From NCBI GenBank assembly GCA_029218425.1, contig JAQXRH010000067.1:1-40914 (forward strand): a DNA stretch of 40,914 nucleotides. Direction: 5' to 3'. Shown piece by piece: positions 8,229 through 17,902 of this stretch. A model generated the notes under the pieces. That model was not told where the DNA came from, did no database searches, and saw nothing but the letters and a program-made list of their open reading frames with translations. The stretch's first letter is position 1, and each line of letters opens with the position of its first letter. Source of the DNA: Bacteroidales bacterium (GTDB lineage: Bacteria > Bacteroidota > Bacteroidia > Bacteroidales > Muribaculaceae). A program made the position numbers and the translations under genes.

Positions 8229-11200
8229 ATGTCATACAATAAGTTATCAGCATTATATTACACATTGCTATTCGCATTGGCTGGCGCGACATCGGCAATG
8301 GCAGTCGACGCAAGTCATTACACCCACACATCGGTGCTCTCAACCGGCCGATGGGTGAAGATACGGGTAAGCGAGTCGGGCATCCACCAGATTACGCATG
8401 AGCAGTTGCGAGAATGGGGGTTTGAGGACCCGTCGGCGGTGACAGTGTACGGATTTGGCGGCGTGGCGGGAGTGGCGGAGCTGCTCGATGAGAGCGTGCC
8501 CGACGACCTACCGCAACAGCCGGTAATATATCGCGATGACCGATTGCTATTCTACGGGGAATCGAATTATAGGCCAAACCTTGTATATTTTGCGGCTAAA
8601 CCGTCGACGATACCGGTGTGCCCCGACTACGAGCGAAACAATGTGGCAGATGCCGGCTACTATTTCATAACCGACACAAAGCCGACAGTGGAGCCGGCCA
8701 AGATAGCCTACAAGCCAATTATGACCTCGCCATTCGTGCGTTCGCATTGGAGCATATCGGGATATGAGGAGGAGCTGACGTGCCCGGTGCGCCAAGGACA
8801 ATTGTATTTCGGGCGCGACATTACGCAGGATAGCGAGGCGTTGCAATACTCATTCCCCATCGAGGACCTCTACTTCGAGAGCAGCACGACGACTTATACC
8901 AAGGTAGTGTTCCACGACATAGTAGTAGGGTCGGGGAGCAACATAGCCTACACACTCACATATCCCCACCGCGGTGATTACATCAACAAGAGCATCAACC
9001 TCGACAGCAGCAACAGCCACATCCTTATCAGCAGCAATGCAGCATCGTCGGATTCGTATCTTTCGATGTCGATGCCGCGCGAGTCGACGTCATTCGATGT
9101 GTCGTTATCGAAATATAGTGGGTCGAAATTCACATTTGCTGCAATCGACCGGTTGGTATTTGCCTATCCGCGACACAACAGTTTCGGGGACAGAGCGTCG
9201 TTGCTGCTATGCGACAGCTCGCTATCCAACGGGCGCATCATCGAAGTGTCGGAAGCCGAGCCCGACTTGCAGGTGTGGAATGTGGACAACGCCTACGACG
9301 TACGTCCCTACGAGACCATCTACAACTATGCCGACAAGACCATATTATTTACCAATGCCAAAAATTACGACACTACCATACCGGGCGGCATAGCTCACCG
9401 CGCCATAGCCTTCGACCCGTCGAAAGAGCATCTTGCGGTAGAATATGCCGGCGAGGTCAACAATCAGGACATACATGGCTACGACGTGCCCGACATGGTG
9501 ATATTGTCGGCCGATGCATTTGTGGACCAAGCCGAGCGATTGGCGCAGATACACCGCGACCTGCTCCACCAAGACGTCGTAGTGCTTACGCAGGACAAGA
9601 TATTCAACGAGTTCTCGTCGGGGACACCGTCGCTATGGGGGATACGCAAAGCGATGAAAATGTTCTACGACCGCAATCCGTCCAAGATGCGGCATTTGCT
9701 GCTATTCGGCGGCGGGTTTTACGACAACCGCGGGTTTACCGCCACAGGGGCAGAGTTTAAGGACCGAGGCGCGTTGCTTCTCAACTACGGCACGCCCTAC
9801 CACAAGACCATGTCATCGCTGACCACGGCATATTCATGCGATGGATATTTCGGCATGCTCGGCGACACGCCCCCAGCAGACGAATTTATCAACAACATAC
9901 AGCATATCAACGTAGGACGCATCCCGGTCACCGACGAGCAGCAAGCCGTCAAAGCCGTGGACAAGGTGAATCAATACCTTACCTACACGCCTACCACCGA
10001 CATCTACCAGCGAGTGCTAATAATAACCGACCATGGCGACCAGAATGCCCACTTGCTGAGCGGCGACTCCATCACGGCCTCGTCGTTTCTTTCGGCCAAC
10101 CCTGGCATCACGCTCATCAAAGGGTACAGCGCCCTGTACCCGCTTAAAGGCGGCGTAGCCATTCCGGCCAAGAGCGTCATAAAGCAGGCGCTAAAGAAAG
10201 GCGTCATGTATGTCAACTACACAGGTCACGGCCGGCCCGAGTTCCTGGGCATGTCAAACCTGTATCATATCAACGACCTATCGGGCACGCAGTACAACTA
10301 CTTCCCGTTTGCGATGCTTGCCACATGCCAGGCGTTCACCTTCGACCGGTTGGAGCAATCCATAGCCCAGGAGATGGTAATGCAGAACGGAGGCGGCATG
10401 ATAGGCGTAGTGGCGGCATGCAGAGAAGTGTATCAGACCCGCAACGAGAAGCTATCGGAGACCATGGCCGAGATATTCGCCAAATCGCCCAAAGGCACCA
10501 CCACCGGCGACATACTACGCAAGGCGCGCAACAAGATACTTAGCGACACAGCCATAGGCGACCTTGACATGATGATCAACGCATCGTGCTACAACCTATG
10601 CGGCGACCCCGCCATACCGCTCTTCTTGCCGAGCCACGACATCACCATAGAGAGCATCAACGGCGAGGCCTACACTGAAGCAGAAGGGAGCCACCACATC
10701 GCACCGCTTGCGGAGAGCACCATCAGCGGATATGTCAACGACCCCGACAATCCCGGCCAGGCATGGGCATCGTTTGACGGGAATGTGATGCTATCGATAT
10801 ATGAATCGCCCATCACGCGCACCACCGTGACCCTGAGCAATTCATCGGCACGACAAGTGAATTGCGACGAAGACCTTCTCGTAGAGGCCATAGCGCCAGT
10901 GAAGGGCGGGAAGTTCACCCTGACGTTCACGCCCCCGATGCCCGCCCGCAAAGGGAGCTTCAATCGCGCCACCATCACAGCCGTGCTACCCGACAATAGC
11001 GAGATAGCCACCACCTATACCCAAGCTATGGCATGCGACGTGGAAGCCGCGCCCGAGACGCCTACCGACACCGAAGCTCCCGAAATCACGAGCCTATATA
11101 TCGACAGCGACGACTTCGTGAGCGGCGATGTCACGAGCCAGGACATCACAGTCTACGCCACCATTGTCGACACCGAGAGCGGCATATATAATCCCACCGG

Positions 11201-11702
11201 CACAGTGGGTCCGACATGCCGTATCACCATAGACGACACGCTCAATTACCCCATAGTGGGCACAGCGATGACCAACTACAACGACGGCACGGTTGACATT
11301 GTCTACCCATTCACCGCGCTCAACGACGGGCGCCACACCTTGACGCTCCATATCACCGACAATGCGGGCAACACCGCCACTCGCACCATCGACTTCGTGG
11401 TCAACAATAGTTCGGCAAATGCCCGATTGACAGTAGCGGAGACGCCGGCGCGCGAGCGAGCCACATTGGAGCTGACCCACAACTTCACAGAGACGCCCAC
11501 CGCGCGCATCATCATAGAGGACAATGCCGGCAACACCGTTTACAGCCGCGACGGCGTCAGCTTCCCCTACGAATGGGATTTGACCGACCGGGAAGGCAAT
11601 CTCGTAGCCGACGGCGTGTACCGCGCCTATGCCGCATGCCAAGGGGGCAAGCTCTATGGGCACACCCCGAAGGTCGACATCATCGTGGTGCAGCAGCCAT
11701 AG
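8229..11702 (+). CDS. porU: T9SS C-terminal-signal peptidase/sortase PorU
   Basis: PorU is the cell-surface cysteine protease of type IX secretion; it cuts the C-terminal sorting domain from cargo and in Porphyromonas joins the new end to anionic LPS. The 1157-residue length equals that known for P. gingivalis PorU to within about a residue. A signal peptide covers residues about 1-25 (LLFALAGATSAMA). The gingipain-like C25 peptidase domain spans about 420-800, with the catalytic His at 667 (VNYTGHG) and Cys at 700 (FAMLATC). The C-terminal part is Ig-like beta structure, ending with an FlgD-like segment (DREGNLVADGVYRAYAACQG). The cargo gene, porV and ispF follow, the same porU-porV-ispF order as in P. 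gingivalis apart from the inserted cargo gene. Confidence 0.93.
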   Translation: MSYNKLSALYYTLLFALAGATSAMAVDASHYTHTSVLSTGRWVKIRVSESGIHQITHEQLREWGFEDPSAVTVYGFGGVAGVAELLDESVPDDLPQQPVIYRDDRLLFYGESNYRPNLVYFAAKPSTIPVCPDYERNNVADAGYYFITDTKPTVEPAKIAYKPIMTSPFVRSHWSISGYEEELTCPVRQGQLYFGRDITQDSEALQYSFPIEDLYFESSTTTYTKVVFHDIVVGSGSNIAYTLTYPHRGDYINKSINLDSSNSHILISSNAASSDSYLSMSMPRESTSFDVSLSKYSGSKFTFAAIDRLVFAYPRHNSFGDRASLLLCDSSLSNGRIIEVSEAEPDLQVWNVDNAYDVRPYETIYNYADKTILFTNAKNYDTTIPGGIAHRAIAFDPSKEHLAVEYAGEVNNQDIHGYDVPDMVILSADAFVDQAERLAQIHRDLLHQDVVVLTQDKIFNEFSSGTPSLWGIRKAMKMFYDRNPSKMRHLLLFGGGFYDNRGFTATGAEFKDRGALLLNYGTPYHKTMSSLTTAYSCDGYFGMLGDTPPADEFINNIQHINVGRIPVTDEQQAVKAVDKVNQYLTYTPTTDIYQRVLIITDHGDQNAHLLSGDSITASSFLSANPGITLIKGYSALYPLKGGVAIPAKSVIKQALKKGVMYVNYTGHGRPEFLGMSNLYHINDLSGTQYNYFPFAMLATCQAFTFDRLEQSIAQEMVMQNGGGMIGVVAACREVYQTRNEKLSETMAEIFAKSPKGTTTGDILRKARNKILSDTAIGDLDMMINASCYNLCGDPAIPLFLPSHDITIESINGEAYTEAEGSHHIAPLAESTISGYVNDPDNPGQAWASFDGNVMLSIYESPITRTTVTLSNSSARQVNCDEDLLVEAIAPVKGGKFTLTFTPPMPARKGSFNRATITAVLPDNSEIATTYTQAMACDVEAAPETPTDTEAPEITSLYIDSDDFVSGDVTSQDITVYATIVDTESGIYNPTGTVGPTCRITIDDTLNYPIVGTAMTNYNDGTVDIVYPFTALNDGRHTLTLHITDNAGNTATRTIDFVVNNSSANARLTVAETPARERATLELTHNFTETPTARIIIEDNAGNTVYSRDGVSFPYEWDLTDREGNLVADGVYRAYAACQGGKLYGHTPKVDIIVVQQP

Positions 11703-11772
11703 CACATCGCATAGCCCCTCCGCGGCCATGAGTTTTAACACTCATCATTGCTGACATTTAATCAATTATCAC

Positions 11773-11780
11773 TAACTTTG
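11773..11780 (+). promoter_or_regulatory. Probable promoter of the T9SS cargo gene
   Basis: TAACTTTG matches the -7 box TAnnTTTG, with TTG at 11748-11750 a slightly long 22 bases upstream. It gives a leader of about 60 bases before the ATG at 11847. A small hairpin (ATGAGT / ACTCAT, 11728-11745) lies just upstream. This suggests the cargo gene can be expressed separately from porU. Confidence 0.55.
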
Positions 11781-11846
11781 CATCGTTGAATCCAATCTAA
11801 TAAGCGAATAACAACTCCCGCAAAGTAACTAATAAAGGTACAAGCA

Positions 11847-14800
11847 ATGAAAAAGATTTTTACTCTGACCGCGGTGTTAACGTTATGCTCCCTATGGAGC
11901 GATGTCTCCGCTATCACCCCAAGGGCTACGACAACGTCGCCCTACAAGTCGTGTTACGAACGCGTCACCGATGCCTTGCATCAGCGCCAGGCACGCCGCG
12001 CCGCTAAAGCCGGCATCGAGGCAGCCACCAATGGCGCCATCAAGCTCGATGGTGCCGACGGAGCCACTACCTTTGGCTGGCTCAGCACACCCGACGGCGT
12101 GGAATGGTACTATGCTGCCGAAATCTACCGCACCGAACTGCCCAAGGCCAACCCCGAGGCGAGCTATACCGACGAGACAATTTCGGGTTTCAAGCTCTCG
12201 GTCTACGACGAAAACTATCAGCCGGTGGGCACCGTCAACGGCAAGTTCGAGCTTAACGAAAACGAGACCCGCATTGCCGCTATCGACTTCGGCGACGTGC
12301 TTTCCAAGAACTTCTTCAATAACGATAGCAAATACGAGGTCATGGTGCTTGTCAACGCCAATACGTCAAAGTATATCAACAACACCTACACCTACGTCTA
12401 CTCTATAACGACGAACAGCAATGCCGACGGCGATGCCCCCATAATCATAATGCCGGGTATGCAAGTAGCCGCCATCGATACTTCCACCGACAGCTGGAGC
12501 GAGAAGCTGCTGATGGTGTTTGACGTAGACGGCTATGTCAACCCCGACCAATCATTCGTAGTGGCAAGCGCCGACCATGATGCCGCAGCCGTGCGCACCC
12601 AGCGCTTCACCATCTACAACAAAGCCGGATATGGCAGCGAGCCCAAGAGCCTTGGCTTCATCGACCTGCCAGAGGACAAAGCGTCGTACAGCGATGGCCT
12701 GCCCGTAATCTTGGGCGTAAAAGATGGCACACTGCACGTCGCTTCAGCATCCTACGAGAAGCCTTTCTTCAGCGATATGGCCAATATGGAGTTGTCGGAG
12801 AACAACTCATTTGTGCTCACCCGCTACACGATGCCTGTAAACGGCAACGGCAAGCTGACACAGGTGGGAACCACTAAGGTACCCGTGGTAGGCGCCGATG
12901 GCGACGATTCCCCCTTCTCGCTCTATGGCGTCGGGCAGCTCGACTATATGGACGATATGCAGTTTGACGCTGAAGGCAATCCTACATTTGTCGTCACCAG
13001 AGAGAAATGGCTTATCAGCACCGACAGCCATGCCGACTCATACTATGTGTACAACAGCGCCGGCGAGCTCCTCCACACCATCTTTGAGGATGCCGACAAT
13101 GTGCAGGCCATGTCGGACGTCAAAGGCTACGCTCGCCAGAACTGCTTCATCAGCACCGACGGCTCCGGCAACTACATCTACCATTTCGTAGACATGGACA
13201 CCTACAACAACGTGCTGACCATGCCCGCAACTGTAGACGGCAATACGGTCACCACGCAGATGGACCGCGTGGCCGACGCCAAATATGGCTATAAGTATGT
13301 AGCCGCCACCGCCAATGCCGAGAACGACGACCAAGGCCGTGCCTGCGAGGCCATCTATTGGATAGCACCCGATGGCCGCCACATAGGCACCCACCACATC
13401 TACTTGGGCACTAACGTAGCCACCGCAGTGGCCAACATCAGCGCTGATGCTGTAAGCCGCTTCCTGGTCGACACCGACGACGACTATGAATACATGTACC
13501 TCGTAAAGCGATACACCGGCGAATCATCAAAGACCAAGACCGAGCTTTACATCGTCGACGAAAACAGCGAGCCCGTCTTCACCTACCTGCCAGAAGACGC
13601 CGACACCGACATCTTCACCGTGTGGACATTCAACCTTGACTGCAAGCCCACCATCGCCGTGGTGCTGCGCGATACCAACGACGTCCTCTCGATAGAGCTG
13701 TTCAGCCTCCCGCTGAATATATTCCAGGCAGGTGGCAGCGGCACAGCTGAAGACCCCTACCTTATAAGCACCATCGGCGACCTGATGCAAATCAGCAACG
13801 CTCCCGACGCACACTTCCGCGTAGCCAACGACATTGACGCCGAGAACGTCGCTATGCCCCATAGCGAGGCCATATTCACCGGCTCCATCGATGGCGGCAA
13901 CCATGTGATAAGCAACCTCAGCGTAGCCTCCACCGGCTTGCTCGGCAACGTAGTGGGCACAGCACCGACCGAAGAGAATACGCCGTCGACCACCGTAATT
14001 AAGGACCTCATCCTCTACAATCCGAGCATCGACATAGACAAGGACGAGCCCACATCGGGATTGCTTGCCGGCTCGGTATCGCAATATGCCCGCATCTCAA
14101 ATGTGCACGTCTACGGCCTCAACGTCGAAGATTCAGAATTTGACAGCGCATTCGGCGCTATTGCCGGCGAGCTTACCAACTTCGCCTCAGCCTCGGAAGT
14201 GAGCGTCAACGACTCCTACATCATCTTGCCAAAAGGCGTCACCGTGGGCGGCATCGCAGGTCGCCTGCGCACGTCGGCCACTATCAATGCTTCAGCCTTC
14301 AACGGCTCCATCACAGCCGACAATGAGGTGGGCGGCATCGTAGGTAATACCTTCGACATGAGCCACGGCACCGCCGTGACCAATTGCCACGTAAGCGCCG
14401 ACATCACCGCCCAGCACACCCTCGGCGGCATCATAGGCAGCGATGACCACAGCCTCGTGGCCAACAACGTGGCCCACGGCACCCTCAAAGCCATCGGTTC
14501 CAAAGGCATCTATGGCCCATGCATAGGCGGTATCATAGGATCGCTGGCCTACCTGTCCGGCTCCGGCAACAACATCAACGGCAACCTCGCCGCCCAACAT
14601 GGCATCACGTTCACCATGCCCGAGCCTATCGCTGGCGTTGAGCAGTACGCCAGCGAGACAGCCCACCGCATCGTGGGCGAGACCGACTTCAACGCCTATG
14701 GCGAAGGTCAAGACGGCTATCTGCGCAACAATTTTGCCCTTGAGCCAATGCCCATCATCAATAACTGGGAGATTTACGCCGGTCCTGACGGCGTGGAGGG

Positions 14801-15416
14801 CGGTACTATCACCGCCGATGAGCTTAACAAGTCGTTCCTGCAAGGCATCGGCTTCGTCTTTGGCACCGACGCCACCTCGCCGTGGGATGAGCTTTCGGCC
14901 TCAACAGTTCCCCAGCTCTACTACGAAGAGCAGCCTAAGGCACTCACCGCCGACAGCGAGACAGCATACCTCAACGTGGGCGATTACGGCGTCGTGATCT
15001 TCACCCTCGTGGGCGGCAGCTCAGCCGAACTGGACATCGAAGTGTCGAACGCTGCCAATGTCATTGCCGACGTTGAGACCTCCTACCCCACCGACGACAC
15101 GGCAAGCTTGACATTCAACGCCGTAGCCGAAGGCACTGCCACTATCACCGCAAGCTTTGGCTCATTCACCCGCACATTCACGATAGTAGTGAAAGAGAGC
15201 GCCGGCATCAGCGACATCATAGCCGATGACACCGCCGCCACACTCACCTATGACGGCACCAGCGTGCGCAGCAGTGTGGCCGGCACACGCATCACCGTAT
15301 ACAATGCCGCCGGAGCAGTCGTGGCCGCCGCAGAGACAAGCGTCGACCTGTCGTCGCTCTCCCATGGCATCTACATCGCCGCCACAGCTACCGAAGCCAT
15401 CAAGATAGCAAAATAA
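11847..15416 (+). CDS. Large secreted T9SS cargo with GLUG-like repeats and C-terminal sorting domain
   Basis: The 1189-residue protein begins with a signal peptide (MKKIFTLTAVLTLCSLWSDVSA). Residues about 30-625 are a large beta-rich domain I do not recognise. From about 627 (GGSGTAEDPYLISTIGDL) to about 920 come GLUG-like right-handed beta-helix repeats: VTVGGIAGRL, NEVGGIVGNT, HTLGGIIGSD, CIGGIIGSL. Residues about 1020-1115 look like a bacterial Ig-type domain. The last 70 or so residues resemble a type A T9SS sorting domain: GTRITVYNAAGAVV, LSSLSHGIYI, and a basic end (AIKIAK). It is therefore predicted to cross the outer membrane by T9SS and be processed by PorU. GLUG-type proteins are often surface adhesins, but the ligand is unknown. 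It has its own probable promoter and terminator. Confidence 0.82.
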   Translation: MKKIFTLTAVLTLCSLWSDVSAITPRATTTSPYKSCYERVTDALHQRQARRAAKAGIEAATNGAIKLDGADGATTFGWLSTPDGVEWYYAAEIYRTELPKANPEASYTDETISGFKLSVYDENYQPVGTVNGKFELNENETRIAAIDFGDVLSKNFFNNDSKYEVMVLVNANTSKYINNTYTYVYSITTNSNADGDAPIIIMPGMQVAAIDTSTDSWSEKLLMVFDVDGYVNPDQSFVVASADHDAAAVRTQRFTIYNKAGYGSEPKSLGFIDLPEDKASYSDGLPVILGVKDGTLHVASASYEKPFFSDMANMELSENNSFVLTRYTMPVNGNGKLTQVGTTKVPVVGADGDDSPFSLYGVGQLDYMDDMQFDAEGNPTFVVTREKWLISTDSHADSYYVYNSAGELLHTIFEDADNVQAMSDVKGYARQNCFISTDGSGNYIYHFVDMDTYNNVLTMPATVDGNTVTTQMDRVADAKYGYKYVAATANAENDDQGRACEAIYWIAPDGRHIGTHHIYLGTNVATAVANISADAVSRFLVDTDDDYEYMYLVKRYTGESSKTKTELYIVDENSEPVFTYLPEDADTDIFTVWTFNLDCKPTIAVVLRDTNDVLSIELFSLPLNIFQAGGSGTAEDPYLISTIGDLMQISNAPDAHFRVANDIDAENVAMPHSEAIFTGSIDGGNHVISNLSVASTGLLGNVVGTAPTEENTPSTTVIKDLILYNPSIDIDKDEPTSGLLAGSVSQYARISNVHVYGLNVEDSEFDSAFGAIAGELTNFASASEVSVNDSYIILPKGVTVGGIAGRLRTSATINASAFNGSITADNEVGGIVGNTFDMSHGTAVTNCHVSADITAQHTLGGIIGSDDHSLVANNVAHGTLKAIGSKGIYGPCIGGIIGSLAYLSGSGNNINGNLAAQHGITFTMPEPIAGVEQYASETAHRIVGETDFNAYGEGQDGYLRNNFALEPMPIINNWEIYAGPDGVEGGTITADELNKSFLQGIGFVFGTDATSPWDELSASTVPQLYYEEQPKALTADSETAYLNVGDYGVVIFTLVGGSSAELDIEVSNAANVIADVETSYPTDDTASLTFNAVAEGTATITASFGSFTRTFTIVVKESAGISDIIADDTAATLTYDGTSVRSSVAGTRITVYNAAGAVVAAAETSVDLSSLSHGIYIAATATEAIKIAK

Positions 15417-15445
15417 GCGCTGACAGCGCATACCCCACATAACAC

Positions 15446-15487
15446 CATCGGCGAGACAGTCACCACCCCGTGATTATCTCGCCGATG
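15446..15487 (+). terminator. Strong hairpin after the cargo gene
   Basis: CATCGGCGAGA (15446-15456) pairs perfectly with TCTCGCCGATG (15477-15487). The 20-base loop can form a further TCAC/GTGA pairing. It lies 30 bases after the cargo stop codon. The following T-run is short (TCATTT), so it may be a weak terminator or an RNA-stabilising hairpin. Confidence 0.55.
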
Positions 15488-15596
15488 TCATTTCCGACCC
15501 ATTGCAAAGCCGCCAAAATGAAAGAGCCGCGGCGACTTGCATAAAATTTAACGGGCAAATCACAATAAATTTAGCGATTTAGAGTTATAGTAATAT

Positions 15597-16808
15597 ATGA
15601 AACCAGCTCTTATAAAATCGACAATTATTGGGTCGGCACTGTTGCTTGGCAGCACTGCAGTAAACGCCGACGACAATATCAAGAACGAGTTCAACCCGAT
15701 AGAAACGGGAGTAACGTCGCTCTCAATAGCCCCTGACGCGCGCGGAGCGGCGATGGGCGACCTTGGAGCGGCGACCGATCCCGATGCTTATTCGCAATTC
15801 TGGAACCCGTCGAAATATGCGTTCGCCTATTCGCAAGGGGCGGTATCGCTAAGCTACACGCCATGGTTGCGCAAGCTCGTCAACGACATATTCCTTGCCG
15901 ACGTGTCGGGATACTGGAAGCTCGGCTCGAACGACAATCAGGCCATCTCGGCATCGTTGCGCTACTTCTCGCTCGGCGAGGTGAACACCAACGACCCGTC
16001 GGGAGTGACATCGCAGAGTCTGAACCCCTACGAACTTGCCGTCGACGTGGGCTACTCACGCAAATTGTCGGAAAAATTCTCGATGGGTGTAGTATTCCGC
16101 TATATCTACTCCGACTTGGGATTTTCCAACTCCTATGCCGGCGACCAGACAGTGGGCGCATCGGCATTCTCGGCCGACATTTCAGGATATTACACCACCT
16201 ACCCGATCATAGGGCGCAACGAGTGCCAGTGGTCGTGGGGCTGGAACATCTCCAACATAGGAACGAAGGTCAACTACAACAACGGCGAAGACCCGGCATT
16301 CTTGCCTACCAACTTGCGTCTGGGCACCACCTTCATGTTCCCGTTGGCCGACTATCATAACCTGGCATTGTCGCTCGACTTGAACAAATTGCTCGTGCCG
16401 GCGCGGCCACGCGAGAGCGACTACGCCGACGACGCCGACGGCGAACGAGAATACTTGGATGCCCTCCAGGAATGGCAAGACATGTCGCCAATCACGGGTA
16501 TCTTCAAGTCGTTTTCCGATGCGCCCGGCGGGATGAAAGAAGAGCTCCGGGAGATAACCTATTCGCTTGGAGCCGAATACTCCTACAACCAGCAATTTTT
16601 CCTACGCGCGGGCTACTACCATGAGAACCAGTACAAAGGCAACCGCCAATACTTCGGGATAGGAGCCGGCTTCTCGCTCAACGTGTTGCGATTGGACGCA
16701 TCGTACATGATAGCCACCGCCCAGCAGTCGCCATTGGACCAGACGCTCCGGTTCTCGCTAACATTTGACATGGACGGGTTGAGCGAAATATTCGGGAAAA
16801 GGAAATAG
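15597..16808 (+). CDS. porV: T9SS outer membrane shuttle protein PorV
   Basis: PorV (LptO) is a FadL-family outer membrane barrel that takes T9SS cargo from the secretion channel by its sorting domain and delivers it to PorU. The 403-residue length fits. A signal peptide covers about residues 1-24 (GSALLLGSTAVNA), followed by the typical family opening (SLSIAPDARGAAMGDLGAAT and then WNPSKYAFA). Alternating aromatic/hydrophobic strands continue to the end (RFSLTFDM near the C-terminus). It follows the cargo gene by 180 bases and precedes ispF by six, matching the porV-ispF pair of Porphyromonas. The start is the first ATG; the upstream AT-rich stretch has only a near match to a -7 box (TAAATTTA, 15566-15573). 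Confidence 0.93.
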   Translation: MKPALIKSTIIGSALLLGSTAVNADDNIKNEFNPIETGVTSLSIAPDARGAAMGDLGAATDPDAYSQFWNPSKYAFAYSQGAVSLSYTPWLRKLVNDIFLADVSGYWKLGSNDNQAISASLRYFSLGEVNTNDPSGVTSQSLNPYELAVDVGYSRKLSEKFSMGVVFRYIYSDLGFSNSYAGDQTVGASAFSADISGYYTTYPIIGRNECQWSWGWNISNIGTKVNYNNGEDPAFLPTNLRLGTTFMFPLADYHNLALSLDLNKLLVPARPRESDYADDADGEREYLDALQEWQDMSPITGIFKSFSDAPGGMKEELREITYSLGAEYSYNQQFFLRAGYYHENQYKGNRQYFGIGAGFSLNVLRLDASYMIATAQQSPLDQTLRFSLTFDMDGLSEIFGKRK

Positions 16809-16814
16809 CAAAAG

Positions 16815-17291
16815 ATGGACATACGCATAGGCAACGGATATGACGTGCACCGCTTTGCAACGGAGCGCGAATTGTGGCTCTGCGGCGTGAAGATACCCTA
16901 CGAGATGGGGCTGCTTGGCCACAGCGATGCCGACGTGGCCATCCATGCGCTCTGCGACGCATTGCTGGGGGCGATAGCCTTGCGCGACATAGGGTATCAC
17001 TTCCCCGACACCGACGAGGCTTACCGCGGCGCCGACTCGCGCGTGCTGCTGCGACGCGTGGTGGAGATGGTAGCCGAGCGCGGCTACGGCATATCCAATG
17101 TCGACGTGACAATCATAGCCCAAGCGCCCAAGCTACTGCCATTCATACCGCAGATGATCGACACCCTTGCCCAGGATCTGGGCATTGGCGCCGACCGCGT
17201 GTCGGTAAAGGCTACCACTACCGAACGCTTAGGCTTCACCGGCCGCAAAGAGGGTATCGCAGCGCAAGCCACGGCTTTGGTGATAGGTTAA
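16815..17291 (+). CDS. ispF: 2-C-methyl-D-erythritol 2,4-cyclodiphosphate synthase IspF
   Basis: IspF forms the cyclic diphosphate intermediate of the non-mevalonate isoprenoid pathway, which supplies undecaprenyl phosphate among other products. The 158-residue protein shows the family's metal and substrate motifs: GNGYDVHRF at 4-12, [20 protein letters not shown] at about 33-52, [10 protein letters not shown] at about 57-66 and [16 protein letters not shown] near the end. The start lies six bases after porV, so the two are probably translated from one message. It sits next to porV in P. gingivalis as well. Isoprenoid supply suits the lipid-linked polysaccharide genes downstream, but that link is only suggestive. 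Confidence 0.96.
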   Translation: MDIRIGNGYDVHRFATERELWLCGVKIPYEMGLLGHSDADVAIHALCDALLGAIALRDIGYHFPDTDEAYRGADSRVLLRRVVEMVAERGYGISNVDVTIIAQAPKLLPFIPQMIDTLAQDLGIGADRVSVKATTTERLGFTGRKEGIAAQATALVIG

Positions 17292-17543
17292 GGGCCGGGG
17301 GGCCGACGGTTGGCATGCAGGGGGGGGGTATCCACGTGAAATTTGTGAAAAGCAATAAGGTCGGCGGCAAAGCCGGCCGGAATTGTTGCGGCTTATGAGC
17401 ATGTGCGGCCAGCGGGAGTCGGCCGACGGCCGAGATGTCGAGTGGGGATAGCGGCGGTGGAACAATTTGGGACAAGATGGCACAAAATGCTACAAAATTG
17501 GTTTGACAAATGTGCTACAAAAGCGCCAAAAGTGAATATATTA

Positions 17544-17575
17544 TTTGGCGGAGTGGATTGTTTTTAATACATTTG
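17544..17575 (+). promoter_or_regulatory. Probable promoter of the polysaccharide operon
   Basis: TTTG at 17544-17547 is followed after 20 bases by TACATTTG (17568-17575), close to the Bacteroidota consensus TTTG-N19-TAnnTTTG. Transcription would start near 17582. I searched the flanks for the inverted repeats of invertible capsule promoters and did not see them, so this copy is probably fixed in orientation. Confidence 0.65.
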
Positions 17576-17754
17576 CATAACTAAGAGTATAACTAAGACG
17601 GCAGCTAACCTTTTAGCGAAGCGGCTACGAAAGTGGCAATGGCAGCGGAGCTGGAGGTTTGCTCCGGGAAAGAGGCATGGAAGAGATGGCTATTGTAGCA
17701 TGTAAGCTCAATAATCAGCTGACATACAGACCGATACATGTATTGGGATGAGCT

Positions 17755-17838
17755 ATGAGTATATTCTCGCCTCAACGGGAGGGCCTCGGCAAGCTACAAG
17801 AAACAGGACACAGCCTACTTAATTATGCGCCACAATGA
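17755..17838 (+). CDS. Possible 27-residue leader peptide before upxY
   Basis: An ATG at 17755 opens a frame that ends with TGA at 17836-17838 and would encode a 27-residue peptide beginning MSIFSPQREG. It lies in the predicted leader of the polysaccharide operon, 64 bases before upxY. Nothing in it is recognisable. It may be chance, or a small upstream frame affecting antitermination or translation of upxY. Confidence 0.15.
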   Translation: MSIFSPQREGLGKLQETGHSLLNYAPQ

Positions 17839-17902
17839 CGTGGCGGTCATGGAGGAGCGCCATAGATAGGGGGGGAGATGGGCGGAATGAAATGGGACCC
17901 AG

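Larger units (their letters stand above)
17292..17902 (+). other. Gene-poor leader region between ispF and upxY
   Basis: This 611-base stretch holds no convincing large gene. It contains a 9-G run (17320-17328), a GC-rich hairpin (about 17362-17381), repeated CTACAAAA motifs (17490-17525), the promoter at 17544-17575, a long predicted leader of about 320 bases, a 27-codon frame at 17755-17838 and a 7-G run (17869-17875). Long leaders are usual before UpxY-type genes, where antitermination is thought to act. Confidence 0.6.

Noticed and set aside
17440-17700. Invertible promoter before upxY, as in Bacteroides capsule loci
   Set aside because: Repeated CTACAAAA-like and GGCTACGAAAG-like motifs flank the promoter but are in direct, not inverted, orientation and are imperfect. 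No recombination-site pair was found.
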